Origin: Hymenobacter cellulosivorans
GTDB taxonomy: Bacteria; Bacteroidota; Bacteroidia; Cytophagales; Hymenobacteraceae
Assembly: GCF_022919135.1 (NCBI RefSeq)
Contig: NZ_CP095049.1
Coordinates: 5,589,001 to 5,653,000 of the forward strand
Reading direction: 5' to 3'
Length of the DNA: 64,000 nt
Every line of letters begins with the position of its first letter. Position 1 is the first letter of the stretch. Position numbers and translations under genes: made by a program. A model generated the notes under the pieces. The model was not told where the DNA came from, searched no databases, and saw only the letters and a program-made list of their open reading frames with translations. Of the stretch, positions 51,888 to 60,758 are shown piece after piece.

Positions 51888-52655
51888 ATGAAACTACAAG
51901 GCAAAGTAGCCGTCGTCACCGGCGGCAATAGTGGCATTGGCTTTGGCATTGCCGAAGCGCTCAAAAACGAAGGTGCCACTGGCACCATCACCGGCCGAAA
52001 CCAGGAAACCCTGGACCAGGCCGTGCAGGAACTCGGCCCCGGCTTTATCAGCGTTCGGGGCGACGTAACTCAACTGGAAGACTTGAAACGGGTATTCCAG
52101 GCTACGGCTGAACGGTTTGGCAAGATTGATACACTCGTAGTAAATGCCGGCGGGGTAGTCGACGGCAGCCCCATGGCCTCCATCGTGAACGTCACCGAGG
52201 ACAACTACAACCGGTACATGGACTTAAATCTGAAGAGCTCTTATTTCACAGTTCAGCAAGCACTTCCCTATCTGAACGACGGGGCCTCCATCATTCTGAT
52301 TGGCTCGAGTGCTGCCCACCGGGCCGCCCCGGGCATGACCATCTATGCCGCGGCGAAAGCGGCTGTCATCTCCCTGGCGAAGGGCTTGTCGCTCGACTTG
52401 CTGGACCGAAAAATCCGCGTGAACACACTCTCGCCGGGCTCGATTGACACCCCCGTGTTTGGCAAGCTGGTGCCACAGCCGCAGCTGGAACAGGTCAAGC
52501 AAGTGTGGCGCGATTTGATTCCCCTGGGCCGCATGGGCCTGCCCGCTGAAATGGGAAAAACTGCGGTTTTTTTGGCATCGGATGACTCTTCGTTTATCGT
52601 CGGCACGGAAATCCTGGCCGACGGCGGCATGACCAACATCAGCCTGATGAGCTAG
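51888..52655 (+). CDS. SDR-family oxidoreductase
   Basis: 255 residues from the ATG at 51888 (MKLQGKVAVVTGG); the earlier ATG at 51855 adds a non-conserved lead. TGGNSGIG (11-18), VNAGG and a YAAAK active site with serine in ILIGSSAAH. The ending AVFLASDDSSFIVGTEILADGGMT is typical of classical SDRs. Divergent from the Crp regulator. Confidence 0.9.
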   Translation: MKLQGKVAVVTGGNSGIGFGIAEALKNEGATGTITGRNQETLDQAVQELGPGFISVRGDVTQLEDLKRVFQATAERFGKIDTLVVNAGGVVDGSPMASIVNVTEDNYNRYMDLNLKSSYFTVQQALPYLNDGASIILIGSSAAHRAAPGMTIYAAAKAAVISLAKGLSLDLLDRKIRVNTLSPGSIDTPVFGKLVPQPQLEQVKQVWRDLIPLGRMGLPAEMGKTAVFLASDDSSFIVGTEILADGGMTNISLMS

Positions 52656-52678
52656 TCGCTGTGGCCATAATCCGTGCG

Positions 52679-52723
52679 AAACGGCAGTGGGCGGGCAAAT
52701 TGACTGCCCACCCACTGCCGTTT
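52679..52723. terminator. Terminator after the SDR gene
   Basis: 19-bp stem with one G-U type mismatch (AAACGGCAGTGGGCGGGCA at 52679-52697 with 52705-52723), loop of 7 bases, short T run. Confidence 0.8.
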
Positions 52724-52957
52724 GTGCTATGTCTAGAGCCGGGTTGTATTTCGTGTGTTCTTGCCGGATGGAATATTAAGTAATGGCGTAACGAAAACCT
52801 GGTTTAAGCTATGCCTCGACTCCGCTCAGCACAACGTGCTGGTGGCACTTCAGCATGCTTATTAAGCTTCCACTGAAAGCTGTTGAGAAAAACGAGGGTA
52901 TTGGTTTTCGGGCAAAAGAGTACCTTTTCAACCGCCGCTGTTGCCTAGCTAATACCA
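52724..52957. other. Gene-free stretch
   Basis: 234 bases between two hairpins. There is no open frame of note and no repeat that I can identify. It marks the start of a patch of gene fragments. Confidence 0.4.
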
Positions 52958-53012
52958 CAAAACTGGCCCCACCCCCGCCACCGTACGGCGCAAGAGGGTA
53001 GGGCCAGTTTTG
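52958..53012. terminator. Hairpin downstream of the alcohol dehydrogenase fragment
   Basis: CAAAACTGGCCC (52958-52969) and GGGCCAGTTTTG (53001-53012), a 12-bp perfect stem with a 31-base loop. It probably terminated the minus-strand gene. Confidence 0.65.
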
Positions 53013-53027
53013 TTTGAGGGAGCAGGC

Positions 53028-53402
53028 TTACAGCGTGGCGATGTCCAGCACGAAGCGGTAGCGCACATCGCCTTTGAGCATGCGCTCGTAGGCTGTATTG
53101 CTGTCCTTGATATTAATCAGCTCGATATCCGACACGATGCCGTGTTCGGCGGCAAAGCCCAGCATTTCCTGGGTTTCGGCGATGCCGCCGATGCTGGAGC
53201 CAACTACGCTCTTGCGGCCCGTCAGCACCGAGAAAGCCGCTAGGTCGTAGGGCTCAGCCGGCACGCCCAGCAGGATGTGGATGCCGTCGGTGGCCAGCAG
53301 CGACAGATACATGTTTAGGTCGTGCTTGGCTGACACGGCATCGATGATGAAGTCAAAGGAACCCGGTACGGCTTTGAGCTGCGCCTCGTCCGTAGTCACC
53401 AC
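53028..53402 (-). pseudogene. C-terminal fragment of a zinc-type alcohol dehydrogenase
   Basis: About 125 residues matching the last third of YahK/AdhA-type medium-chain alcohol dehydrogenases (roughly 350 residues when whole). FDFIIDAVSAKHDLNMYLSLL, GRKSVVGSSIGGIAETQEML and the end VRYRFVLDIATL are recognisable. The catalytic zinc domain and the GxGxxG start of the cofactor domain are missing. Just upstream, at about 53411, the sequence changes to an oppositely oriented ArsR fragment, so the gene was cut by a rearrangement. Confidence 0.85.
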
Positions 53403-53413
53403 AAAGTTGTGTA

Positions 53414-53569
53414 GTTCTGCGTGAAGCGGGTTTGATCCACAGCGAACGTCGGGGCGTGGAGTTGCTTAACCGCGTGCGGCTCGACATCTCACCCAAATTT
53501 GATTACTTGACGGGAGCTATTCTAGAGGCTTATAAGCTAGAAATAGAAGCCAAGCAGGCAGTGAAGTGA
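53414..53569 (+). pseudogene. C-terminal fragment of an ArsR-type regulator
   Basis: Plus-strand frame of about 51 codons ending at TGA 53567-53569. LREAGLIHSERRGVELLNRV matches the recognition helix and wing of ArsR-family repressors, followed by a helical tail KFDYLTGAILEAYKLEIEAK. No start or N-terminal half is present. Its left edge coincides with the broken end of the alcohol dehydrogenase fragment. Confidence 0.65.
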
Positions 53570-53684
53570 GTATCGACTCACTTCAGCCAAAGGGTCATTT
53601 AAGCCGCTATTGTCCAAGTGCTTGTTAACACAACGGGGACCTATATGTCTGGATATGACTCATTCTCTATTCAAAATCCTCCTT

Positions 53685-54947
53685 CTAGCCGCAACCTTCC
53701 TGGCTTACTTTATCCCAGTCTATAGCCTTGGGAGGAGCATTTTTGCGGATATACGCCTTCCACTCCTTTTCCAGCCGGTCCAGGGAAAACCCGTAGATAG
53801 CTTGAAACTTATCAAAGCCGCTCCCCCACAGCTGCTTCATCTTGTCGATGCCGTACTGCTCGTAGAGATACTTGAATAGCGCCGCGCTTTGCAGGTAAGC
53901 AGCCACCTGATCGGTGCGGGCACTGTTATCGAAGTCCTTAATTAACCGAGAAAGCGGCAACAGCTTACCCGTTTGCAACAAGTAGGCATTGATGCTATAG
54001 ATGGGGTTCTCGTACCAGCACTCATTGTCGCAGAAGACAGCCCCCCCTTCATTGAGCAGCCGGGACTGACAAACGCCCCACACCTCGTTGGCGAGCAGGT
54101 GAAAAATTTCGTGCTTGGCCTGTAGCCGGCGGGTCGGGCTGTTGACGAGAAAAGCCGCATCCTGACCAACCAACGCAAAACCACCGGCGGGGCTAAGGCC
54201 GGTCAACTCTCTCAGCTCCTGTTTGGAATCAACCAGGGTCAGGTAAATGCCTTTCTGGTAGGCAGGCACCTGCAGCACGCTCAGAATACGGGGCCAGGCA
54301 CTGGCAAGCTGGGCTTTGAGCGCCGGCAAGTGGGTTGCAGTGTAGGAATTGCCGCGGAAAAAGAGGCGGAAATTAGCGTAGTTAATCGACGTCAAGGCCA
54401 GGGTGTCATTATAGATAAACTGCCGCAGGTAGGCTTGCGGTGGGTTAAACACCACCTCCTCTCGGGGTCCCGTAAATTCCGTCCGCTCGCGGTACACCTG
54501 CGCCAATCGGCGCTCCCGGGCTGCGTTGCCGTCGACGCGGGTCAGAACAGGCAGCCACCGGGCATCGGCGTGCAACCCGTTGAAGTAGACGTCCCGGCGC
54601 AAGGTATCGGCGTGCGTGAACCCCTGGCGGGCCAAGACACTCAGGTACTGAAAGGCGCTGTCAGCCTTGTTTGCCCGCGACCATGCCTGGGCGGCGTGGT
54701 AGTAGCTTTCCGTGGGCGGGATGGGAATACCCTTCTCCATTTTCACTCGCGCCGCCTGCCCGTAGAAGCCAGCCGCCTGGGCGTACTGACGAGCTTGTTT
54801 CAAGGAGTCGGCTTTCTGGGTCAGGTTCAGATATTCGTAGTATTGCGGAAATCCTTGCTGCGCTAAGCTGCTTCGGGTAAGCAGCAGAATACAGGCTACT
54901 AAGAAAGGCTGCAGTAGCCGGCGAACCAGCTTTTTCTCATTGTTCAT
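53685..54947 (-). CDS. Exported HExxH peptidase-like protein with TPR-type N-terminus
   Basis: 420 residues with a signal peptide (LQPFLVACILLLTRSSLAQQ). Residues about 35-130 look like TPR helices (ARQYAQAAGFYGQAARV, AQAWSRANKADSAFQYL). The C-terminal half has the gluzincin motif HEIFH (in AKHEIFHLLAN) and a downstream Glu in LNEGGAVF, the pattern of the peptidase MA-like group. Predicted periplasmic or surface-associated metalloprotease; substrate unknown. Confidence 0.75.
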   Translation of the reverse strand: MNNEKKLVRRLLQPFLVACILLLTRSSLAQQGFPQYYEYLNLTQKADSLKQARQYAQAAGFYGQAARVKMEKGIPIPPTESYYHAAQAWSRANKADSAFQYLSVLARQGFTHADTLRRDVYFNGLHADARWLPVLTRVDGNAARERRLAQVYRERTEFTGPREEVVFNPPQAYLRQFIYNDTLALTSINYANFRLFFRGNSYTATHLPALKAQLASAWPRILSVLQVPAYQKGIYLTLVDSKQELRELTGLSPAGGFALVGQDAAFLVNSPTRRLQAKHEIFHLLANEVWGVCQSRLLNEGGAVFCDNECWYENPIYSINAYLLQTGKLLPLSRLIKDFDNSARTDQVAAYLQSAALFKYLYEQYGIDKMKQLWGSGFDKFQAIYGFSLDRLEKEWKAYIRKNAPPKAIDWDKVSQEGCG

Positions 54948-55178
54948 GCTGTATAAAGGCAGGGGTCTGCGTGTCTCTCGGTTGTGAAAAGAGTAGCAGG
55001 CGGGCAGGAACTGAAAAGTACTAAAAGCGCAGAACTAGTAAGTGCCGCTGTAGGTAGTGAGCCTTCTTGTTGCTCTTCCACTCGTATTCATTCGCGGGCA
55101 CCGCTGTGTTTAATAGTAGCTGGTGGCATGTGCGGTCAATTTGCGTTAGAGCCCCCGGCTACGTAGCTTTCTGGGGTT

Positions 55179-55985
55179 ATGCAGCTTGGTTGCCGCCCGC
55201 GCGTTTTAGCCGATACCCTTGTTAGCGCTAGCTTTCACCGAAGCGAGCCAGGGGCCGACTTGCGCCCTTACGTCGCTTTTTACTGGCAATGTGAGCCAAC
55301 AACAGCGCTGAGCAGCTGTGCTCTGCCAACCAGTGCCGGCCTGCTGAGTTTCAATTTGAGGCGGCGGCCTTGGTATTCCGCGCCTGCCGTCGGCGCAGGC
55401 CTCACCTTCACTACGAGCCAGATTTTTGGACACCTAACCCACACCCGGTGGTGCCACTACCCGGCCGGCACTCTGCTCTTTGGGGTTACCCTGCAGCCTG
55501 GAGCAGTAGCTGTACTGCTTGGCTGCTCGGCTACGGAGCTTGCCGACCAAGCCGTGGACGCCGCAACGGTATTACCCATCACGGCCCTGGAAGCAGCTCT
55601 GGCTATAAGTAGCTCGTTTACGGCCCGCGTAGCGCTGCTCGAAGAGTATTTGCAGACCCTGTTTCATCCTCTGGTCATCGATTACCGCTACTCTCTGGTA
55701 CAGGCCGCTGTTGCGCAACTCACTAACCCCGTCAGCTCGCCAGCTTCTATTACGCAGGTAGCAGACCAGCTGAGTGTCACGCCCAAATCCCTAACTCGCT
55801 ATTTCCAGCAACTTGTCGGGGCGGGTCCTAAACGCTATGCCCAACTAGTCCGCTTCAAGGCCGCATTAACCTTGTATCGGCACCAGGGGCAGGCCTTTGA
55901 CTATGAGGCAGCCGGCTACGCCGACTTCGCGCACTTTGCCCGCGCTAGTCGCCGGCTGCTGGGGCAGCCGCTGGGGGCCTTGTAA
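55179..55985 (+). CDS. AraC-family regulator with DUF6597-like N-terminal domain
   Basis: 268 residues. The N-terminal part (SASFHRSEPGADLRPYVAFYWQCE ... YPAGTLLFGVTLQPGA) matches the DUF6597 sensing domain often found before AraC helix-turn-helix domains in Bacteroidota. The C-terminal DNA-binding domain has QVADQLSVTPKSLTRYFQQLVG and a second helix-turn-helix at AGYADFAHFARASRRLLG. It is followed after 74 bases by a nucleotidyltransferase gene in the same direction, a possible target. Confidence 0.85.
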   Translation: MQLGCRPRVLADTLVSASFHRSEPGADLRPYVAFYWQCEPTTALSSCALPTSAGLLSFNLRRRPWYSAPAVGAGLTFTTSQIFGHLTHTRWCHYPAGTLLFGVTLQPGAVAVLLGCSATELADQAVDAATVLPITALEAALAISSSFTARVALLEEYLQTLFHPLVIDYRYSLVQAAVAQLTNPVSSPASITQVADQLSVTPKSLTRYFQQLVGAGPKRYAQLVRFKAALTLYRHQGQAFDYEAAGYADFAHFARASRRLLGQPLGAL

Positions 55986-56059
55986 CTTTGTCCGTTTTGT
56001 CCACCTGCTGGCTGCAGGGTGAGTTGCACCTTTGTGCCGTCTTATTACGGTTTGCATTC

Positions 56060-56860
56060 ATGGTACCTGCTGCTCAGCAACTCTTTCTGGACCACGCGCT
56101 ACCCGTACTGGCCCGCACCCCGGGGCTGGTGGGAGTAGCCGTAGGAGGCTCCTGGCTCGAAAACTCCCTGGACCAATACTCGGACCTGGACCTCGTACTC
56201 GTGCTCGACCCGGCGCAGGCCCCGCGCTTGATGGAGGAGCGTCCCCTGCTGGCGGCCTCGTTAGGTCAACTGTTGGAGTGCTTTACCGGTGAGCACGTGG
56301 GGGAGCCCCGGCTGCTCATCTGCCTCTACGACGAGCCGCTGCTTCATGTAGATTTGAAGTTTGTGGCCTTGCCCGATCTGGCGCAGCGCGTGGAAGACCC
56401 CTCCATCCTTTGGCAGCAAGATACTCTGGTCAGCGGCGTATTGCAGGCCAGCCGAGCCCAGCCCCCACCGGCGCCGTCTTTGCAATGGCTGGAGGACCGG
56501 TTCTGGATTTGGGTACATTATGCAGCAACCAAGCTGGGCCGGGGAGAACTACTAGAGGTTGTGTCCTTTCTGGACTATCTGCGCACCACCGTCCTCGGGC
56601 CGCTCTTGACTCAGCAACACGGGGGGTTACCGGTTCGGGGGGTGCGGAAGCTGGAGCAGATGCTGCCAACTTCGGCTCTGGCTTCTCTGCACGCTACGGT
56701 TGCTACCGCCGAGCGCACCAGTTGTGTCCACGCCTTGGAGCAGGCTATTGCGACCTACCGGTCCTTGCGACACACCCTTCGAACGCCTGAATTCGTAGCC
56801 AAGCAGCAGGTTGAAAGGCGAGCCGTAACGTACCTGGCCGACGTTGCCTCCGGCGCGTAG
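56060..56860 (+). CDS. Nucleotidyltransferase-domain protein
   Basis: 266 residues from the ATG at 56060. The pol-beta-type motif is VGGSWLENSLDQYSDLDLVL (about 28-47), with two Asp metal ligands in SDLDLVL and a third acidic position in LLHVDLKFV. A helical C-terminal half follows. The layout resembles aminoglycoside adenylyltransferase-like and related small-molecule nucleotidyltransferases, but no specific resistance type can be assigned. Confidence 0.8.
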   Translation: MVPAAQQLFLDHALPVLARTPGLVGVAVGGSWLENSLDQYSDLDLVLVLDPAQAPRLMEERPLLAASLGQLLECFTGEHVGEPRLLICLYDEPLLHVDLKFVALPDLAQRVEDPSILWQQDTLVSGVLQASRAQPPPAPSLQWLEDRFWIWVHYAATKLGRGELLEVVSFLDYLRTTVLGPLLTQQHGGLPVRGVRKLEQMLPTSALASLHATVATAERTSCVHALEQAIATYRSLRHTLRTPEFVAKQQVERRAVTYLADVASGA

Positions 56861-56892
56861 TGTTTGGAGGGTAACGAGGGTATGCATCACGA

Positions 56893-57957
56893 ATGGCGTA
56901 CAACGGGGAGACTATACCGCACTTTGTAACCCTACCTAAACTACGTCACGGCGACCATGTAGCCGTTCTGTCTCCCTCTGCTGGCTTACCCGACTTGTTT
57001 CCCTGGGTGCAGGACCTGGGACTGGAGCGTCTACGCACTATCTTTGGTTTAGACCCGGTGGAATACCTTACTACTCGCGTGTTGGGCTCGTCGTTGCAAG
57101 ACCGGGCTAACGATGTGCTGGCGGCCTTTGCAAACCCCGCGCACAAAGCAGTCTTCACGACCATCGGCGGGGAAGATTAGATTCAACTGCTGAAGTATCT
57201 GGATCCGGCCGTGCTGCGCGCCAACCCGAAGCCCTTCTTCGGCTTCAGCGACAATACCCACCTGGTAACTTACCTCTGGAACCTAGGTATTCCAAGTTAT
57301 TACGGGGGCATGGTGATGACGCAGCTAGTCATGCCGGGCCACATGCACGCACTGACCGTTCAGTACCTGACGCAGGTCTTGTTTGAGCGCGGGGAGAGGG
57401 AGCTAACCGCTAGCCCGTCGTTTACGGATGCACGCGAGTCATGGGCCAACCCAACCACGCTGACGCGGCCCCGCCCCCTGCAACCTAACGAAGGATGGTA
57501 CTGGGACGTCCTAGCCGACGGCTGCGGCCTTTTATGGGGTGGGTGTGTGGAGTCGTTGGTGGCCCAAGTGGCAGCAGGAGGCTATTTACCTACCTCCGAC
57601 GCGCTGGAAGGGACAATGTTATATCTGGAAACGTCGGAGTGGCGGCCTGCCGCCTGGGTTCTGGCGTACCTGCTCACCGGGTTTGGGGAGCGCGGCTGGT
57701 TGAATATTTTCCAGGCAGTATTGGTTGGTCGGCCTCAGGTGTGGCACTATGAGCATTCGCTCACGCCAGCAGCACAAGTAGCTTACCGGAAGGAACAACG
57801 CGAGACCATTATCGGCACGGTGCGCCGCTACAACGCCTATATTCCCATCGTGCAGAATATGGACTTTGGCCACACAGATCCCCAGATTGTACTTCCCTCT
57901 GGCCAGCAGGCCCGGGTGCTAGCGTCCGAAAAACGCGTTTTTTTATCCTATTAAGTT
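56893..57957 (+). pseudogene. S66-family LD-carboxypeptidase (MccF-like) with an in-frame TAG stop
   Basis: Frame of about 353 codons interrupted by TAG at 57178-57180, after TTIGGED; the same frame resumes with IQLLKYLDPAV. The family usually has a polar residue here, and CAG to TAG is a one-base change. The catalytic residues all lie after the stop: Ser in PFFGFSDNT, Glu in LLWGGCVES and His in MDFGHTDPQIVLPSG. S66 enzymes cut muropeptide LD-bonds or, as MccF, inactivate microcin C-type compounds. Without suppression only 95 residues would be made. Confidence 0.85.
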
Positions 57958-58246
57958 TAAGTGCCGCTCAGAAACGGGTCTGCTACGCCATGGGAGGCAA
58001 AAAAGCCTCGTTTTCAGGAATTACCTAGTTAACAACCGTCCGCCGTCCGAACGTAGTAGGTAATCGGCCTTTACTAGGGCAGCTTAAATGCCTGAGCTGT
58101 ATAAGAAGGAATCCCCATCCCTGCTGCCCCTTGGTTAACTTATACAGAAACAACGAGGGTTTACTCAGATAGGCCTGCGCCGTGGTTTACCACGACTTGG
58201 CCCTGGAAACCGGCGCCACCCTGCCCCTAGACGCGCGTCGTACGGC
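57958..58246. other. Gene-free stretch with a possible pirin relic
   Basis: 289 bases. Near 58175-58246 a plus-strand frame reads AVVYHDLALETGATLPLDAR, which recalls the C-terminal domain of pirin-family proteins, but is preceded by a stop and runs into the neighbouring gene. Elsewhere nothing is seen. Confidence 0.3.
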
Positions 58247-59005
58247 TCACGCCCGCTCCGCTACCAGCCGGTACAGGTCTTGGGCATTGTCAAACGCGGC
58301 GCCCATGGTATTGTTGAAGTAGGCATACACGTCTTTCCCCTCTTGGAGGTAGTCGTGTATCTGCTCGGCCTGGTCGTGCAGAAAGTCATGCTCGTAGGAC
58401 TCTCGGTAGTTTCCCTGCGGGCCGTGGAAGCGCATATACACAAAGTCGGCCCCCTCGTTGAGTTGGGCGTTTCGGGCGGGACCTTTGTCGTGCAGCACGA
58501 GGCTGGCGCCGTGGTGGTCCAGCATCTCAAACGTATCATCGGCATACCAGCTTGGGTGGCGAAACTCAACCGCTTTGCGCCACTCCTGGGCGGGGTCTGC
58601 CGCGGTAATAGCATGCAATAGGGTACTGACCGCGTGTAGCTGACGAATGGTGTTGCTGGGCGGGAACTGAATGAGCAGGCATCCCTTTTTGGTGCCCAAC
58701 TCCCGTGCTGCCTCTAGAAAGCGGGCAATACCGGAGAGGTCATCGGCAAGAGCGGTGGTGTGCGTAATATCGCGCCACAGCTTGATGGTAAAGTCAAACC
58801 CAGGACCGGTTTCCGCGGCCCAGGCAGCAAACGTTTTGGGCTGGGGGATGCGGTAGAAGGTGCTGTTAATCTCCACCGAGTTAAACAGGGTGGCATAGTA
58901 GGTGAGGCGGCTCGTAGCTTGGTAGGCCTCCGGAAAGGTGGCCTTGGGGCCAGGCACTACGATGCCGCTGGTGCCAGTGCGCAGGGTGCCAAGGGGGGTA
59001 GGCAT
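58247..59005 (-). CDS. DUF72 (YecE-like) protein
   Basis: 252 residues from the ATG at 59005, with the DUF72 TIM-barrel layout. Conserved stretches are TGTSGIVVPG, YYATLFNSVEINSTFYRIP (near 38-56), FTIKLWRDITH, LIQFPPS, AVEFRHPSW and DVYAYFNNT. Biochemical role unproven for the family. It lies alone in a region of relics. Confidence 0.88.
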   Translation of the reverse strand: MPTPLGTLRTGTSGIVVPGPKATFPEAYQATSRLTYYATLFNSVEINSTFYRIPQPKTFAAWAAETGPGFDFTIKLWRDITHTTALADDLSGIARFLEAARELGTKKGCLLIQFPPSNTIRQLHAVSTLLHAITAADPAQEWRKAVEFRHPSWYADDTFEMLDHHGASLVLHDKGPARNAQLNEGADFVYMRFHGPQGNYRESYEHDFLHDQAEQIHDYLQEGKDVYAYFNNTMGAAFDNAQDLYRLVAERA

Positions 59006-59570
59006 GGGAAGGAGGTATATGGGAGTTTCGGGGTATAACGGGCCACGCTGCCCCGGCGTTTTACCCCATGCGTATCTTCCCGGGCCCCAACGTATCATCA
59101 GCTGGTCATAGGAGCTCTCTTGGCAGGCCAGGCAGGGGCTGGCGCTCGAAGGCCCTGCACGCCGCCGAGACCAACGAGCTGCGCTTCTACGCCGCGTCGC
59201 TGCTGCGCCTGCCCGACTAGCGCGCTCTGGGCACGCGCTGCCTCATCGACCGCCGGCCGCACACTTTCACTGCCGCCAAATGGCTCAGGACTCGCTCTAT
59301 TCCGTCGATAAGATGGTGCTTAGCCTTACCAGGTTATCAGGACTCGACGAGAGGTCCCGGCAAGAGCTTCCGCAGCTGATGCAGCACGATGCCCGCACCT
59401 ACCGCAAACAGGCTAATGACGGCCAGTGATAAGTTGTGAAATCCTGTTCGAATGATCAATGATTCAACAGAAAGGGACCTTTAAACAAACGAATTAGGAC
59501 TTCTAAACAAAGTCATCCGTCGCTGCGCCCTCGACCTTTGTCTTAACGCTAATCACTTACTCCCTTAGCC
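59006..59570. other. Gene-poor stretch with coding relics
   Basis: 565 bases. Around 59135-59280 a plus-strand frame reads ALHAAETNELRFYAASLLRL, then a TAG, then RALGTRCLIDRRPHTFTAAK, which looks like a decayed gene. A separate 49-codon frame starts at ATG 59280 (stop 59427-59429). No family recognised. A GACCTTTG near 59533 is a possible -7 box for the SDR gene at 59571. Confidence 0.35.
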
Positions 59571-60590
59571 ATGAGACAAGTTAATTTTCAAGGAGCCCTG
59601 CAGCACCCGTTAGGCTCTGGCTTCAATGCCACCACCACCGCCACCGACGTTATCAATGGGTTCGACCTGACTGGCAAAATTGTGATTGTAACCGGCGGCA
59701 ATGCGGGCATCGGGTTGGAAACCACCCGGGTGCTGGCCGCCGCCGGCGCTACGGTCATTGTGCCGGCCCGCGACACGGAAAAAGCAAGGCACAATCTGCA
59801 AGGCATTGCCAACGTGGAGCTGGAAACGATGGACTTAGTAGACCCCGAGTCCATTGATACGTTTGCCAACCGGTTTCTGGCTTCCGGCCGGCCCCTGCAT
59901 TTGCTGATTAATAATGCCGGTATTATGTGGGTACCGTTGCGCCGCGACCGGCGGGGCATCGAGTCGCAGCTGGCTACCAACTACCTGGGGCAGTTTCATG
60001 TGGTAGCCCGCCTGTGGCCGGCCCTCAAACAAGCGCAGGGCGCCCGCGTCGTCAACGTTTCGTCGTTTGGGCACCAGATGGCACCCTTTAACTTCGAGGA
60101 CCCTAATTTTGAGCACCGGGAATACCACACGCTCCAAGGCTACGGACAATCCAAGACGGCCAGCAACCTGTTCACGGTGGCGCTGGACCAGCGCGGCCAG
60201 GCGGCGGGCGTCCGCGCATATGCCGTGCATCCCGGCTCCATCAACGGCACCGAGCTCGGGCGCGAAGCACCCCTCGAGCTGTTTCAGCAAATGGGCTTTT
60301 GTGATGCGCAGGGCAACATTCTTCCCGAGGTAGCCGCCACGCTGAAAACCATTCCGCAGGGTGCGGCGACGACGGTGTGGTGCGCCACTAGCCCCTTGCT
60401 GGATACCATTGGCGGGGTGTATTGTGAAGATGCCGACGTGGCTGAACTGGACAAGGGACAACTTGAGCACCGTTCTGACGACCCTTCCACGGCCCGGGGC
60501 GTGCAGCCCTATTCGCTAGACGAAACCAGCGCCCAGCGGCTATGGACCCTGAGCGAGCAGCTGACCGGTATTTCCTTCGCCGCTAACTGA
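59571..60590 (+). CDS. SDR-family oxidoreductase, retinol dehydrogenase-like, copy B
   Basis: 339 residues. A close paralogue of the gene at 49878, sharing ALQ-PxGSGF near the start, the TGGNAGIG cofactor loop, LLINNAGIMWVPL and YGQSK. It differs in an acidic insertion (ELDKGQLEHRSDDPSTARG) near residue 305. It is followed by an AraC-type regulator in the same direction, whereas copy A is followed by a convergent Crp-type regulator. Substrate unknown. Confidence 0.9.
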   Translation: MRQVNFQGALQHPLGSGFNATTTATDVINGFDLTGKIVIVTGGNAGIGLETTRVLAAAGATVIVPARDTEKARHNLQGIANVELETMDLVDPESIDTFANRFLASGRPLHLLINNAGIMWVPLRRDRRGIESQLATNYLGQFHVVARLWPALKQAQGARVVNVSSFGHQMAPFNFEDPNFEHREYHTLQGYGQSKTASNLFTVALDQRGQAAGVRAYAVHPGSINGTELGREAPLELFQQMGFCDAQGNILPEVAATLKTIPQGAATTVWCATSPLLDTIGGVYCEDADVAELDKGQLEHRSDDPSTARGVQPYSLDETSAQRLWTLSEQLTGISFAAN

Positions 60591-60758
60591 GGCTGGCCCC
60601 ATCTTCTTACGTCGCTACACCATCACCTTTCTTTTCAGCGATGAGGCCGCCCGTATCACGGAGCCGACCTGCGGATGGACGGGGACAGTCGATATAGCAA
60701 TTATCTTGGTCAACCCTGTCTTGGTCAGCAGCCCAACCCCAAACCCCGCCGAATAGCC

